Of a DNA stretch of 27,007 nucleotides, positions 1 through 11,433 are shown in pieces. The notes under the pieces are model-generated. The model worked only from the letters and a program-made list of their open reading frames with translations. It was not told the DNA's origin and made no database searches. Made by a program: the position numbers and the translations under genes. The first letter of the stretch is position 1; every line of letters begins with the position of its first letter. Source of the DNA: Hyphomonadaceae bacterium UBA1849 (lineage in GTDB: Bacteria; Pseudomonadota; Alphaproteobacteria; Caulobacterales; Hyphomonadaceae); contig DDIN01000011.1 of the NCBI GenBank assembly GCA_002338565.1, positions 1-27,007 of the forward strand, given 5' to 3'.

Positions 1-307
1 CTTCAATTGTGAAGTCAACGTGTCCTGGGGTATCGATGATGTTGAAACGGAATTTTTCAGTTTCAGCAGTTTCACCGTCTTCTGTGCGTTCCCAGAAAGT
101 GGTCGTCGCAGCAGACGTGATGGTAATACCGCGTTCCTGTTCCTGCTCCATCCAGTCCATGGTCGCAGCACCGTCGTGAACCTCACCAATTTTGTGAGAT
201 TTACCGGTGTAATAAAGGATGCGCTCGGTTGTGGTAGTTTTACCAGCGTCGATGTGCGCCATGATGCCGAAGTTGCGATAACGTTCGAGCGGATAATCGC
301 GTGCCAT
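1..307 (-). CDS. fusA: Elongation factor G, N-terminal part (runs off the window)
   Basis: Translational GTPase that drives ribosome translocation and, with RRF, ribosome recycling. Only the first 102 codons are present; the gene continues past the left edge. The N-terminus begins MARDYPLERYRNFGIMAHID. The GTP-binding motifs are intact: the P-loop AHIDAGKTT (residues 17-25), switch I around RGITITSA (59-66) and the G3 motif DTPGH (92-96). The ATG at 305-307 is preceded by a GAGG ribosome-binding site, and the gene lies 36 bp after rpsG. It is the third gene of the rpsL-rpsG-fusA (str) operon. The family assignment is certain. Confidence 0.97.
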   Translation of the reverse strand, partial: MARDYPLERYRNFGIMAHIDAGKTTTTERILYYTGKSHKIGEVHDGAATMDWMEQEQERGITITSAATTTFWERTEDGETAETEKFRFNIIDTPGHVDFTIE

Positions 308-343
308 GGAAATGAGCCTCGAATTACGAAGTTAGATAGAGAG

Positions 344-814
344 TTACCAGCGGTAATGTGAGAATGCGCGGTTGGCTTCAGCCATACGGTGCGTGTCTTC
401 ACGCTTTTTCACCGCATTGCCACGACCATTCGCCGCGTCAAGAAACTCACCAGCGAGACGCTCGCGCATAGTGTTTTCGTTACGAGCACGCGCAGCAGCA
501 ACCATCCAGCGAATAGCAAGAGCCTGACGGCGTTCAACACGTACTTCAACAGGAACCTGATACGTCGCACCACCGACACGGCGCGAACGTACTTCTACTG
601 ACGGAGAAACGTTGTCGAGTGCATCGTGGAACAGCTCGATCGGATCGCGCTTGAGGCGCTCTTCAACGATATCGAGCGCACCGTATACGATACGTTCAGC
701 TGTGGATTTTTTACCATCGGTCATGATCTGGTTCATGAATTTAGACAGTACGAGATCTCCGAATTTTGGATCCGGTAGAACTTCACGTTTTTCAGCGCGG
801 TGACGACGAGACAT
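344..814 (-). CDS. rpsG: 30S ribosomal protein S7
   Basis: Primary 16S rRNA-binding protein that nucleates assembly of the 30S head and lines the E site and mRNA exit channel. The 156-aa product is the usual length. It starts MSRRHRAEKREVLPDPKFGD and contains the conserved block from KFMNQIMTDGKKSTAE through SPSVEVRSRRVGGATYQVP, and ends in the family-typical FSHYRW. An AGGAT Shine-Dalgarno sequence precedes the ATG at 812-814, and the gene begins 12 bp after the rpsL stop. In Escherichia coli S7 represses this operon by binding the rpsL-rpsG spacer. The 12-bp spacer here is too short for that structure, so any autoregulation must work differently (inference). Confidence 0.98.
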   Translation of the reverse strand: MSRRHRAEKREVLPDPKFGDLVLSKFMNQIMTDGKKSTAERIVYGALDIVEERLKRDPIELFHDALDNVSPSVEVRSRRVGGATYQVPVEVRVERRQALAIRWMVAAARARNENTMRERLAGEFLDAANGRGNAVKKREDTHRMAEANRAFSHYRW

Positions 815-826
815 ATCTGTATAATC

Positions 827-1198
827 CTATTTCGGGCGTTTCACGCCATAATGCGAACGACGCTGCTTACGGTCTTTAACGCCCTGTGTATCGAGAACGC
901 CGCGCAGCACGTGGTATCGGACACCCGGAAGGTCGCGTACACGACCGCCACGAATCAGAACCACGGAGTGCTCCTGAAGGTTGTGGCCTTCACCAGGAAT
1001 GTAACAGATCGATTCGTAGCCAGACGTCATACGGACCTTCGCAACCTTACGAAGCGCCGAGTTCGGCTTCTTCGGCGTTGTTGTGTACACACGGGTACAC
1101 ACGCCACGGCGCTGCGGACACGCCTTCAGCGCCGGAACTTTGTTACGTTTCGGGCGAGGCGCCCGTGGATTGCGGATCAACTGGTTAATCGTCGGCAT
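827..1198 (-). CDS. rpsL: 30S ribosomal protein S12, with Arg at the K88 streptomycin position
   Basis: S12 lies at the decoding centre and controls translational accuracy. The protein has 123 aa, the normal length, starts MPTINQLIRNPRAPRPKRNK, and has the hallmark blocks RGVCTRVYTTTPKKPNSALR and GHNLQEHSVVLIRGGRV. Lys43 is conserved. Residue 88 is Arg (codon CGC, plus-strand 935-937) in GGRVRDLPGVRYH, where E. coli and most bacteria have Lys. Asp89, the residue methylthiolated by RimO in E. coli, is present. The Shine-Dalgarno before ATG 1196-1198 is only AGG at suitable spacing, with AAAGGA further upstream. First gene of the str operon; a promoter and a leader hairpin lie upstream at 1374-1402 and 1256-1284. 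Confidence 0.98.
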   Translation of the reverse strand: MPTINQLIRNPRAPRPKRNKVPALKACPQRRGVCTRVYTTTPKKPNSALRKVAKVRMTSGYESICYIPGEGHNLQEHSVVLIRGGRVRDLPGVRYHVLRGVLDTQGVKDRKQRRSHYGVKRPK

Positions 1199-1255
1199 AG
1201 ACCTGTTCTTCTATCCTTTGTCTGGGTCCAAAACACCCAAATTCCATAACTAAAA

Positions 1256-1284
1256 CCGAGGAGATACCATACGGATCACCTCGG
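1256..1284 (-). terminator. Leader hairpin with short U-run upstream of rpsL (possible attenuator)
   Basis: On the minus strand CCGAGG (1284-1279) pairs with CCTCGG (1261-1256). An inner GAT/ATC and CC/GG helix closes a GTAT loop, and the sequence TTTTAG follows directly. It lies between the rpsL promoter and the rpsL start, so it could act as a leaky terminator or attenuator. The U-run is short and no competing antiterminator was identified. Confidence 0.4.
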
Positions 1285-1373
1285 AAAACTACGACTTGGG
1301 GAGGCTTGGGCCCCTAACCCTTGCGGGAGGTCACTCGGTTTATAGCCTGAGCGAACCTACACATCGAGCGGCG

Positions 1374-1402
1374 CTAATAGTCTTTGTACCCGAGAAGGTC
1401 AA
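1374..1402 (-). promoter_or_regulatory. Sigma-70-type promoter of the rpsL-rpsG-fusA operon
   Basis: On the minus strand TTGACC (1402-1397) is followed by a 17-bp spacer and TATTAG (1379-1374). The sequence after the -10 box, CGCCGC, is GC-rich, a property of stringently controlled stable-RNA and ribosomal-protein promoters. It would give a leader of roughly 170 nt before rpsL. A 6-bp inverted repeat (AGAAGG/CCTTCT, 1393-1409) is centred on the -35 box. The call rests on sequence match and position only. Confidence 0.6.
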
Positions 1403-1510
1403 CCCTTCTGTGCGGTTTCGGAGTTCGGATTCCTCCCCGGGAGTACCGAATTCCTTATTCTTCGGGCCAGTTCAGTTCAAAGCGCTGTGCGCCGAACCTG
1501 TGGCGGAATA

Positions 1511-1534
1511 CAGGCGGCCCCGAAGAGCCGCCTG
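1511..1534 (-). terminator. Hairpin terminator after rpoC
   Basis: A perfect 8-bp GC-rich stem (CAGGCGGC / GCCGCCTG) with an 8-nt loop lies 8 bp after the rpoC stop codon. On the minus strand only TATT follows, so the U-tract is weak and termination may be partial. It separates rpoC from the rpsL operon. Confidence 0.6.
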
Positions 1535-1542
1535 ATTCTGTA

Positions 1543-5736
<4,194 letters not shown>

Positions 5737-5741
5737 ATAGG

Positions 5742-5755
5742 CCGCTCCCTAGCGG
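5742..5755 (-). promoter_or_regulatory. Hairpin holding the rpoC Shine-Dalgarno sequence
   Basis: On the minus strand CCGCT-AGGG-AGCGG forms a perfect 5-bp stem with a 4-nt loop, ending 5 nt before the rpoC ATG. The loop and adjacent stem contain the only good ribosome-binding site (AGGGAG). The site may be partly sequestered, which could affect the rpoB:rpoC translation ratio. That effect is inferred. Confidence 0.45.
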
Positions 5756-5760
5756 TAGTT

Positions 5761-5790
5761 GAGAGACTGGATCTGGGGAAACAGTCTCTC
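5761..5790 (-). other. Strong hairpin in the rpoB-rpoC spacer, no U-tract
   Basis: A perfect 9-bp stem, GAGAGACTG / CAGTCTCTC, encloses a 12-nt loop. On the transcribed minus strand it is preceded, not followed, by a T-run, so it is unlikely to be a terminator. An RNase III processing site or an mRNA-stabilising structure is more plausible (inference). Confidence 0.5.
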
Positions 5791-5826
5791 TAAAAAATCA
5801 AACAGGCTGAAAAACGCGGTTACCCA

Positions 5827-8800
5827 CTACTCTTCGTCGTCGACTTCACCATCGATCATCTCGATGTTAAGGCCAAGTGAACGCATCTCTTTGACGAGAA
5901 CGTTGAAGCTTTCCGGAATACCGGCTTCAAAGTTGTCCTCGCCTCGGACGATTGATTCGTAGACCTTAGCACGACCAGCCGTGTCATCCGATTTGACGGT
6001 GAGCATCTCCTGCAGCGTGTAGGCAGCACCGTACGCTTCAAGGGCCCAGACCTCCATCTCACCGAAGCGCTGACCACCGAACTGAGCTTTACCGCCCAGC
6101 GGCTGCTGCGTGACGAGTGAGTATGGACCAGTCGAACGAGCGTGAATCTTCTCATCCACGAGGTGATGGAGTTTGAGAAGGTGCTTGTAGCCAACCGTAA
6201 CCTTGCGGGCGAACGGCTCGCCTGTACGACCATCATACAGTGTCACCTGACCAGAACTGTCGAGGCCGGCGCGAACCAGCATCTCGGAGATATCGTCCTG
6301 GTGAGCACCGTCGAAGACAGGTGTCGCGATTGGAACACCGTTACAGAGGTTCTGAGCGAGCTCGATAACCTCAGAGTCGTTTTCTGGCACTTCAACACCG
6401 CCGCCATAAGCTTTCTCGATGGAATCACGCAGCTTCGCTACGTCATGATTGCGTCGATAAACTTCAAGGCTGTTCTCAATCATGCGGCCAAGACCTGCAC
6501 ACGCCCAACCAAGGTGCGTCTCGAGAATCTGACCCACGTTCATACGGGACGGAACGCCCAGAGGGTTCAGGACGATATCGACCGGAACGCCATCTTCTGT
6601 GAACGGCATGTCTTCCAGCGGGTTAATCTTGGAGATCACACCTTTGTTGCCGTGACGACCAGCCATTTTGTCACCCGGCTGAAGCTTACGCTTAACAGCG
6701 AGGAAGACTTTAACGACCTTCATCACGCCAGGAGGCAGATCATCACCGCGCTGGATTTTCTCAACCTTGTCATTGAAGCGAGCTTCAAGTTCACGAGTGG
6801 AGTCTTCGAATGATGCTTTGAGCTCGTCGACTTCAGCTTGTGCAGCTTCGTCTTCGAGCTGGATCTGCCACCACTGGGACTTCGGAACGCTCTCAAGATT
6901 TTCGAGTGACACATCACCTTTCTTGAAGCCTTTCGGGCCCGCAATCGCAGACTTACCAAGCAGAAGGTCAGCCAGACGACCGAACGCGTTGCGTTCCAGA
7001 ATGTTCTGTTCGTCCTGACGGTCTTCTTCGAGTTTCTCGATCTGCTCGCGTTCGATCTGGATCGCACGCTGGTCTTTGTCGACACCGTGACGGTTGAAGA
7101 TACGAACTTCAACAACAGTACCCGCATCGCCCGGAGGCACACGCAGAGACGTATCACGAACGTCAGAAGCTTTCTCACCGAAGATAGCACGCAGAAGCTT
7201 TTCTTCCGGTGTCATCGGGCTTTCGCCCTTCGGTGTCACCTTACCAACAAGAATGTCGCCAGCTTTAACTTCGGCACCAACAGCAACGATACCGGACTCA
7301 TCGAGGTTGCGGAGGGCTTCCTCACCGACGTTCGGGATGTCACGTGTGATTTCTTCCGGACCGAGCTTCGTATCGCGCGCTGCGATTTCGAATTCCTCGA
7401 TGTGGATCGAAGTAAAGACGTCGTCACGAACAATACGCTCAGAGATGAGGATGGAGTCCTCATAGTTGTAGCCATTCCAAGGCATGAACGCCACGCGGAC
7501 GTTACGGCCGAGAGCCAGCTCACCGAGGTCTGTAGACGGACCGTCAGCAATGATGTCGCCTTTAGCAACAACGTCACCCACTTTAACAATCGGGCGCTGG
7601 TTGATGCATGAGTTCTGGTTAGAACGGCGGAATTTCACGAGACGGTAAATGTCGACGCCTGAGCGGTACTTTTCGAAATCGTCCGTTGCGCGAACAACGA
7701 TACGTTCCGCATCAACCTGCTCGATCACACCTGAACGACGCGCAACCAGAGCGGCGCGTGAGTCACGTGCCACCACAGATTCCATACCCGTACCTACGAG
7801 CGGCGCTTCCGTTTTAACGAGTGGAACGGCCTGACGTTGCATGTTTGATCCCATGAGCGCGCGGTTCGCGTCATCGTTCTCAAGGAACGGGATCAGAGAT
7901 GCAGCAACAGACACAACCTGCTTCGGAGAAACGTCGATGAAGTCGACTTCTTCACGCGGAACAAGCATCGCGTCACGTGCAGAACCCACACGCGCATTCA
8001 CAAACTCGTTTGAGAGCATGCCGTCAGCGTCAACAGTCGCGTTCGCCTGAGCGATAGAGTAGCGCTGCTCTTCCATCGCGGAGAGGTAACGCACTTCGTC
8101 GGTCAGCTTGCCGTTTTCAACTTTGCGGTACGGGCTCTCAATGAAGCCGTACTTGTTAATGCGGGCATGCGTCGCGAGAGAGTTGATCAGACCGATGTTC
8201 GGCCCCTCTGGCGTCTCAATCGGGCACATACGACCATAGTGTGTCGGGTGAACGTCACGAACTTCGAAGCCCGCACGCTCACGCGTCAGACCACCAGGGC
8301 CCAGCGCAGAGAGACGACGCTTGTGCGTAATCTCGGACAGCGGGTTTGTCTGGTCCATGAACTGTGACAGCTGTGAAGAGCCGAAGAATTCACGGATGGC
8401 AGCAACAACCGGCTTCGCGTTGATAAGGTCGTGCGGCATAACCGTATCGACATCAACAGAAGACATACGCTCCTTGATCGCACGTTCCATACGAACGAGA
8501 CCAACGCGGTACTGGTTTTCCATCAGCTCGCCAACGGAACGGACACGACGGTTACCGAGGTTATCGATATCGTCGACTTCGCCCTTACCGTCTTTCAGGT
8601 CAAGGATCGTTGTCATAACAGCAACGATGTCTTCCTGACGAAGGATGCGGATTTCGTCTGAACAATCCAGGTCCAGACGCATGTTCATTTTAACACGGCC
8701 CACCGCAGACAGGTCATAACGTTCAGCGTCGAAGAAGAGCTGCTGGAAGAGACCGTCAGCCGCTTCCTGCGTTGGTGGCTCGCCAGGACGCATAACGCGA

Positions 8801-9921
8801 TAAATGTCAGACAGAGCTTCGAAGCGGGTCTCGTTCTTGTCTGCTGCAAGCGTGTTGCGCAGCCATGAACCACGAGAACCGTTGTCGATGTCCAGAATAG
8901 ACAACTCTTCAACGCCAGCATCACGCAGTTCAGCGATGTTTTCTTCTGTCAGCTCGTCGCCTGCCTCGATGTAGATCTCACCTGTTTCAGGGTTCACTAC
9001 GTCGTAAGCTACGAACTTGCCCTCAAGCGCAACGCTCGGGATCAGAATGTCATTGAGGCCGCCTTCAGAGAGCTTGCGTGCTTTGACAGCAGAAAGCTTC
9101 TTGCCAGCCGGCGCTTCAACTTCACCCGTCTCAGCGTTGACGAGGTCATGATCAGGCTTCGTACCGCGCCAAGCTTCAGGCTTGAACGCAGTCGTCCAGC
9201 CATTCTTGTTAATGCGGTAGATGGAGTTGGTGTAGAACGTCTCGAGCACTTCTTCGGAGTCGAGGCCGAGTGCGTAGAGAAGCGTAGTCGCCGGAAGCTT
9301 ACGCTTACGGTCGATACGAACATTCAGAATGTCTTTAGCGTCGAACTCGAAGTCGAGCCATGAACCACGGTATGGAATGATACGCGCAGCGAACAGGAGC
9401 TTGCCTGAAGAGTGCGTCTTACCTTTGTCGTGGTCGAAGAACACGCCCGGGGAACGGTGCATCTGAGACACGATTACGCGCTCTGTGCCGTTCACAATGA
9501 ACGTACCTTTTTCTGTCATCAGCGGGATATCGCCGAGATAGACGTCTTGTTCTTTAATATCGCGAACAGATTTGGCCTGCGTTTCTTCATCGATATCAAA
9601 AACGATGAGACGGAGCTTTACCTTGAGCGGCGCTGCATAAGTCAGGTCGCGCTGCTGGCATTCCTCAACGTCGAACTTTGGCGGCTCGAACTCGAAAGAT
9701 ACGTATTCCAGAACCGAACGTTCAGCGAAGTCTTTGATCGGGAAGACCGATTTAAAGACCGCACCAAGCCCCTCATCCGGGGATCGCTGCTCAACGCCCA
9801 TCTGAAGGAAGTTTTCATATGATGCACGTTGAACCTCAATGAGGTTCGGCATGTCGACAACGGCAGGAAGCCGACCGAAGGATTTGCGAATTCGCTTTTT
9901 TTCCGTAAGGGACAGAGCCAT
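5827..9921 (-). CDS. rpoB: DNA-directed RNA polymerase subunit beta
   Basis: Second catalytic subunit of RNA polymerase and the rifampicin target; 1364 aa from the chosen start. The ATG at 9919-9921 gives MALSLTEKKRIRKSFGRLP, which aligns with family N-termini and has AGGA six bases upstream. An in-frame TTG at 9954 would add 11 atypical residues and is rejected. The rifampicin region runs GSSQLSQFMDQTNPLSEI. The main resistance positions are wild type (Asp523, His533 and Ser538, equal to E. coli 516, 526 and 531), with Thr525 replacing Asn518. The C-terminal clamp motifs, such as KPGDK-like QPGDKMAGRHGNKGV and GGKAQFGGQRFGEMEVWALE, are intact. It is cotranscribed with rplJ-rplL and rpoC. Confidence 0.98.
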   Translation of the reverse strand: MALSLTEKKRIRKSFGRLPAVVDMPNLIEVQRASYENFLQMGVEQRSPDEGLGAVFKSVFPIKDFAERSVLEYVSFEFEPPKFDVEECQQRDLTYAAPLKVKLRLIVFDIDEETQAKSVRDIKEQDVYLGDIPLMTEKGTFIVNGTERVIVSQMHRSPGVFFDHDKGKTHSSGKLLFAARIIPYRGSWLDFEFDAKDILNVRIDRKRKLPATTLLYALGLDSEEVLETFYTNSIYRINKNGWTTAFKPEAWRGTKPDHDLVNAETGEVEAPAGKKLSAVKARKLSEGGLNDILIPSVALEGKFVAYDVVNPETGEIYIEAGDELTEENIAELRDAGVEELSILDIDNGSRGSWLRNTLAADKNETRFEALSDIYRVMRPGEPPTQEAADGLFQQLFFDAERYDLSAVGRVKMNMRLDLDCSDEIRILRQEDIVAVMTTILDLKDGKGEVDDIDNLGNRRVRSVGELMENQYRVGLVRMERAIKERMSSVDVDTVMPHDLINAKPVVAAIREFFGSSQLSQFMDQTNPLSEITHKRRLSALGPGGLTRERAGFEVRDVHPTHYGRMCPIETPEGPNIGLINSLATHARINKYGFIESPYRKVENGKLTDEVRYLSAMEEQRYSIAQANATVDADGMLSNEFVNARVGSARDAMLVPREEVDFIDVSPKQVVSVAASLIPFLENDDANRALMGSNMQRQAVPLVKTEAPLVGTGMESVVARDSRAALVARRSGVIEQVDAERIVVRATDDFEKYRSGVDIYRLVKFRRSNQNSCINQRPIVKVGDVVAKGDIIADGPSTDLGELALGRNVRVAFMPWNGYNYEDSILISERIVRDDVFTSIHIEEFEIAARDTKLGPEEITRDIPNVGEEALRNLDESGIVAVGAEVKAGDILVGKVTPKGESPMTPEEKLLRAIFGEKASDVRDTSLRVPPGDAGTVVEVRIFNRHGVDKDQRAIQIEREQIEKLEEDRQDEQNILERNAFGRLADLLLGKSAIAGPKGFKKGDVSLENLESVPKSQWWQIQLEDEAAQAEVDELKASFEDSTRELEARFNDKVEKIQRGDDLPPGVMKVVKVFLAVKRKLQPGDKMAGRHGNKGVISKINPLEDMPFTEDGVPVDIVLNPLGVPSRMNVGQILETHLGWACAGLGRMIENSLEVYRRNHDVAKLRDSIEKAYGGGVEVPENDSEVIELAQNLCNGVPIATPVFDGAHQDDISEMLVRAGLDSSGQVTLYDGRTGEPFARKVTVGYKHLLKLHHLVDEKIHARSTGPYSLVTQQPLGGKAQFGGQRFGEMEVWALEAYGAAYTLQEMLTVKSDDTAGRAKVYESIVRGEDNFEAGIPESFNVLVKEMRSLGLNIEMIDGEVDDEE

Positions 9922-9990
9922 CTTCGTTCCTGATCCAGGGCCCCCGCTCCCCAAATAAGGGAACCAGGCGGCGTTCGCTAGAAGCGCGGT

Positions 9991-10019
9991 CGCGGCGGAC
10001 CCAAAGAGGATCCGCCGCG
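9991..10019 (-). other. GC-rich hairpin in the rplL-rpoB spacer
   Basis: A perfect 9-bp stem, CGCGGCGGA / TCCGCCGCG, with an 11-nt loop sits in the 164-bp spacer between rplL and rpoB. No U-tract follows on the minus strand. In E. coli the same spacer carries an attenuator and an RNase III site that lower rpoBC expression relative to rplJL. A similar role is inferred from position only. Confidence 0.5.
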
Positions 10020-10085
10020 TGATACTTTACAATGGACGCTCCGCGCAGAACACGTCCACAATTTGGTTGCTCGAAAGCAGCAGCG

Positions 10086-10460
10086 TTACTTGATTTCCAC
10101 TTTCGCGCCAGCTTCTTCGAACTTTTTCTTGATCTCTTCAGCTTCTTCTTTCGTAGCGCCTTCTTTGATCGGCTTAGGAGCACCTTCAACGAGCTCTTTA
10201 GCTTCTTTCAGGCCGAGACCAGAAACAACTTCGCGGACTACTTTAATCACGTTGATTTTCTTAGCACCGCCGTCGACGAGGATTACGTCGAACTCAGTTT
10301 TTTCTTCAGCTGGAGCAGCGTCAGCGCCCGCAGCAGGACCAGCTACAGCGACAGCTGCAGCAGCTTTGATGCCACGCTCTTCGAGGTAGTCGTTGAGCTC
10401 TTTAGCTTCGAGAATGGTGAGTGCGAGAAGCTCATCACCGAGTTTAGCAATATCAGCCAT
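10086..10460 (-). CDS. rplL: 50S ribosomal protein L7/L12
   Basis: Stalk protein, present in several copies per ribosome, that recruits translational GTPases such as EF-G and EF-Tu. The 124-aa product shows the three-part layout: an N-terminal dimerisation helix (MADIAKLGDELLALTILEAK), an Ala/Pro-rich hinge (residues about 36-52) and a C-terminal domain with EKTEFDVIL and VKEAKELVEGAPK-type motifs (LKEAKELVEGAPKPIKEGA). The ribosome-binding site is weak (GAGAAAG upstream of the ATG). It follows rplJ by 59 bp, the usual stalk-protein pair. Confidence 0.98.
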   Translation of the reverse strand: MADIAKLGDELLALTILEAKELNDYLEERGIKAAAAVAVAGPAAGADAAPAEEKTEFDVILVDGGAKKINVIKVVREVVSGLGLKEAKELVEGAPKPIKEGATKEEAEEIKKKFEEAGAKVEIK

Positions 10461-10519
10461 TTTAGTTTGTCTTTCTCTAAGTGAGGTTAGATTTCTGGAT
10501 CTTACGTTGTGTTCAGACC

Positions 10520-11035
10520 TTAAGAGCTAGCTTGCTCCCGGATCGCATCAATCGCGCCAGCAAGCTGCTGACCCGGTGCGTTAACACGCGATACGATTTC
10601 GGTAGCCTGGCCGAGAAGGCGAGCAACAACAGTAGCAATAAGCTCTTCGCGCGATGGCATAGATGCGAGCATCTTGATGCCAGTCTCGTCCATCACTTCT
10701 TCGTCCATGATGGCGCCGATAAGCTTCAGCTTTTCGTTGTCTTTTGCAAACTCGGACGTAACTTTCGCCGCTGAAGATGGATCTTCAGCAAACGCAATAG
10801 CTACAGGCCCCTGAAAGAGATCAGCCGCCGCGTCGCCGCCTTTGCCCTTAAGAGCAATTTTGGCAATACGGTTTTTGATCACTTTGAGCGTCGCACCCTT
10901 CTCGCGAAGTTTCGTGCGAAGCCCGGTCATCTCCGCAACGCTAAGACCAGAATAGTGTGTGACGACGACTGCTCCAGATTCCTCGAAAACAGTTTCGAGT
11001 TCTTTGAGCGCCGCCTTCTTTCCGGTTTTATCCAT
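10520..11035 (-). CDS. rplJ: 50S ribosomal protein L10
   Basis: L10 anchors L7/L12 dimers to the 23S rRNA GTPase centre and represses its own operon in E. coli. The ATG at 11033-11035 gives a 171-aa protein starting MDKTGKKAALKELETVFEES, the normal family length and start, with GGAG seven bases upstream. The longer frame to 11110 adds 25 residues with no family resemblance and belongs to the leader. Conserved parts include VVTHYSGLSVAEMTGLR and KVIKNRIAKIAL. The C-terminal helix ending around LAGAIDAIREQ is the expected L7/L12-binding segment. A long leader and its own promoter region lie upstream, after the rplA terminator. Confidence 0.96.
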   Translation of the reverse strand: MDKTGKKAALKELETVFEESGAVVVTHYSGLSVAEMTGLRTKLREKGATLKVIKNRIAKIALKGKGGDAAADLFQGPVAIAFAEDPSSAAKVTSEFAKDNEKLKLIGAIMDEEVMDETGIKMLASMPSREELIATVVARLLGQATEIVSRVNAPGQQLAGAIDAIREQASS

Positions 11036-11270
11036 TACGGTTCTCCAAAAAGTCAGGCGCACAGTTGATCCGCACACCCTGGTGTCTGCCGTCAGAAGGC
11101 GCACCTTCATCCGGCGCCTGCCCAGGGTTATGGATTAAACAAGAACTTGCAGACATCGCCCCCAAGCCTCAGTCTCACCTCACCCCGTCTGCATAGGATA
11201 TTTCATAGCCTGGGCTAACCTATGGTCTCGGACAGGTTTTCTGCCCGGAAAGCAGACGCAATCCGACCAG
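11036..11270 (-). promoter_or_regulatory. Probable L10 leader (autoregulatory 5' UTR of rplJL)
   Basis: The transcript from the promoter at 11279-11307 would carry over 200 nt before rplJ, with no credible ORF. It can fold locally, for example GGCGC/GCGCC bracketing CGGATGAAGGT near 11098-11118. Long leaders here are bound by the L10-(L7/L12) complex in many bacteria. I cannot verify the kink-turn and internal-loop motif by eye, so the call is mainly positional. Confidence 0.45.
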
Positions 11271-11278
11271 AGCCGGGT

Positions 11279-11307
11279 TCCATATCGTCTTTACCAATGA
11301 GTCGCAA
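11279..11307 (-). promoter_or_regulatory. Candidate promoter of rplJ-rplL-rpoB-rpoC
   Basis: On the minus strand TTGCGA (11307-11302) is followed by a 17-bp spacer and TATGGA (11284-11279), then the GC-rich ACCCGGCTC. It lies just downstream of the rplA terminator, where the operon needs a promoter, but the hexamer matches are only moderate. Confidence 0.35.
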
Positions 11308-11379
11308 GGCCCAGATTCAAGATTTTTTCATACACCGTCAGATTGTCGGCGTGAGCATAGCCCGATCAGGCCACATACG

Positions 11380-11407
11380 AAAAAGGCGCGAGCTTTACAC
11401 TCGCGCC
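11380..11407 (-). terminator. Rho-independent terminator after rplA
   Basis: A perfect 8-bp stem GGCGCGAG / CTCGCGCC with a 7-nt loop is followed on the minus strand by TTTTT. It lies 26 bp after the rplA stop and separates rplK-rplA from rplJ-rplL-rpoBC. Confidence 0.88.
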
Positions 11408-11433
11408 TGAATTCTTGTGATTATCGCCGGAGC

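Noticed and set aside
8347..8349. RpoB Thr525 (E. coli Asn518) as a rifampicin-resistance change
   Set aside because: The major resistance positions are wild type and Thr at this site probably occurs naturally in related bacteria, so resistance is not supported.
9922..9954. Eleven-residue N-terminal extension of RpoB from a TTG codon
   Set aside because: The extension is Gly/Pro-rich, has no family match and no ribosome-binding site. The ATG at 9921 has AGGA at ideal spacing and the family N-terminus.
11036..11110. 25-residue N-terminal extension of L10
   Set aside because: It lies in the regulatory leader and is unlike any L10. The ATG at 11035 has a good ribosome-binding site and gives the usual length.
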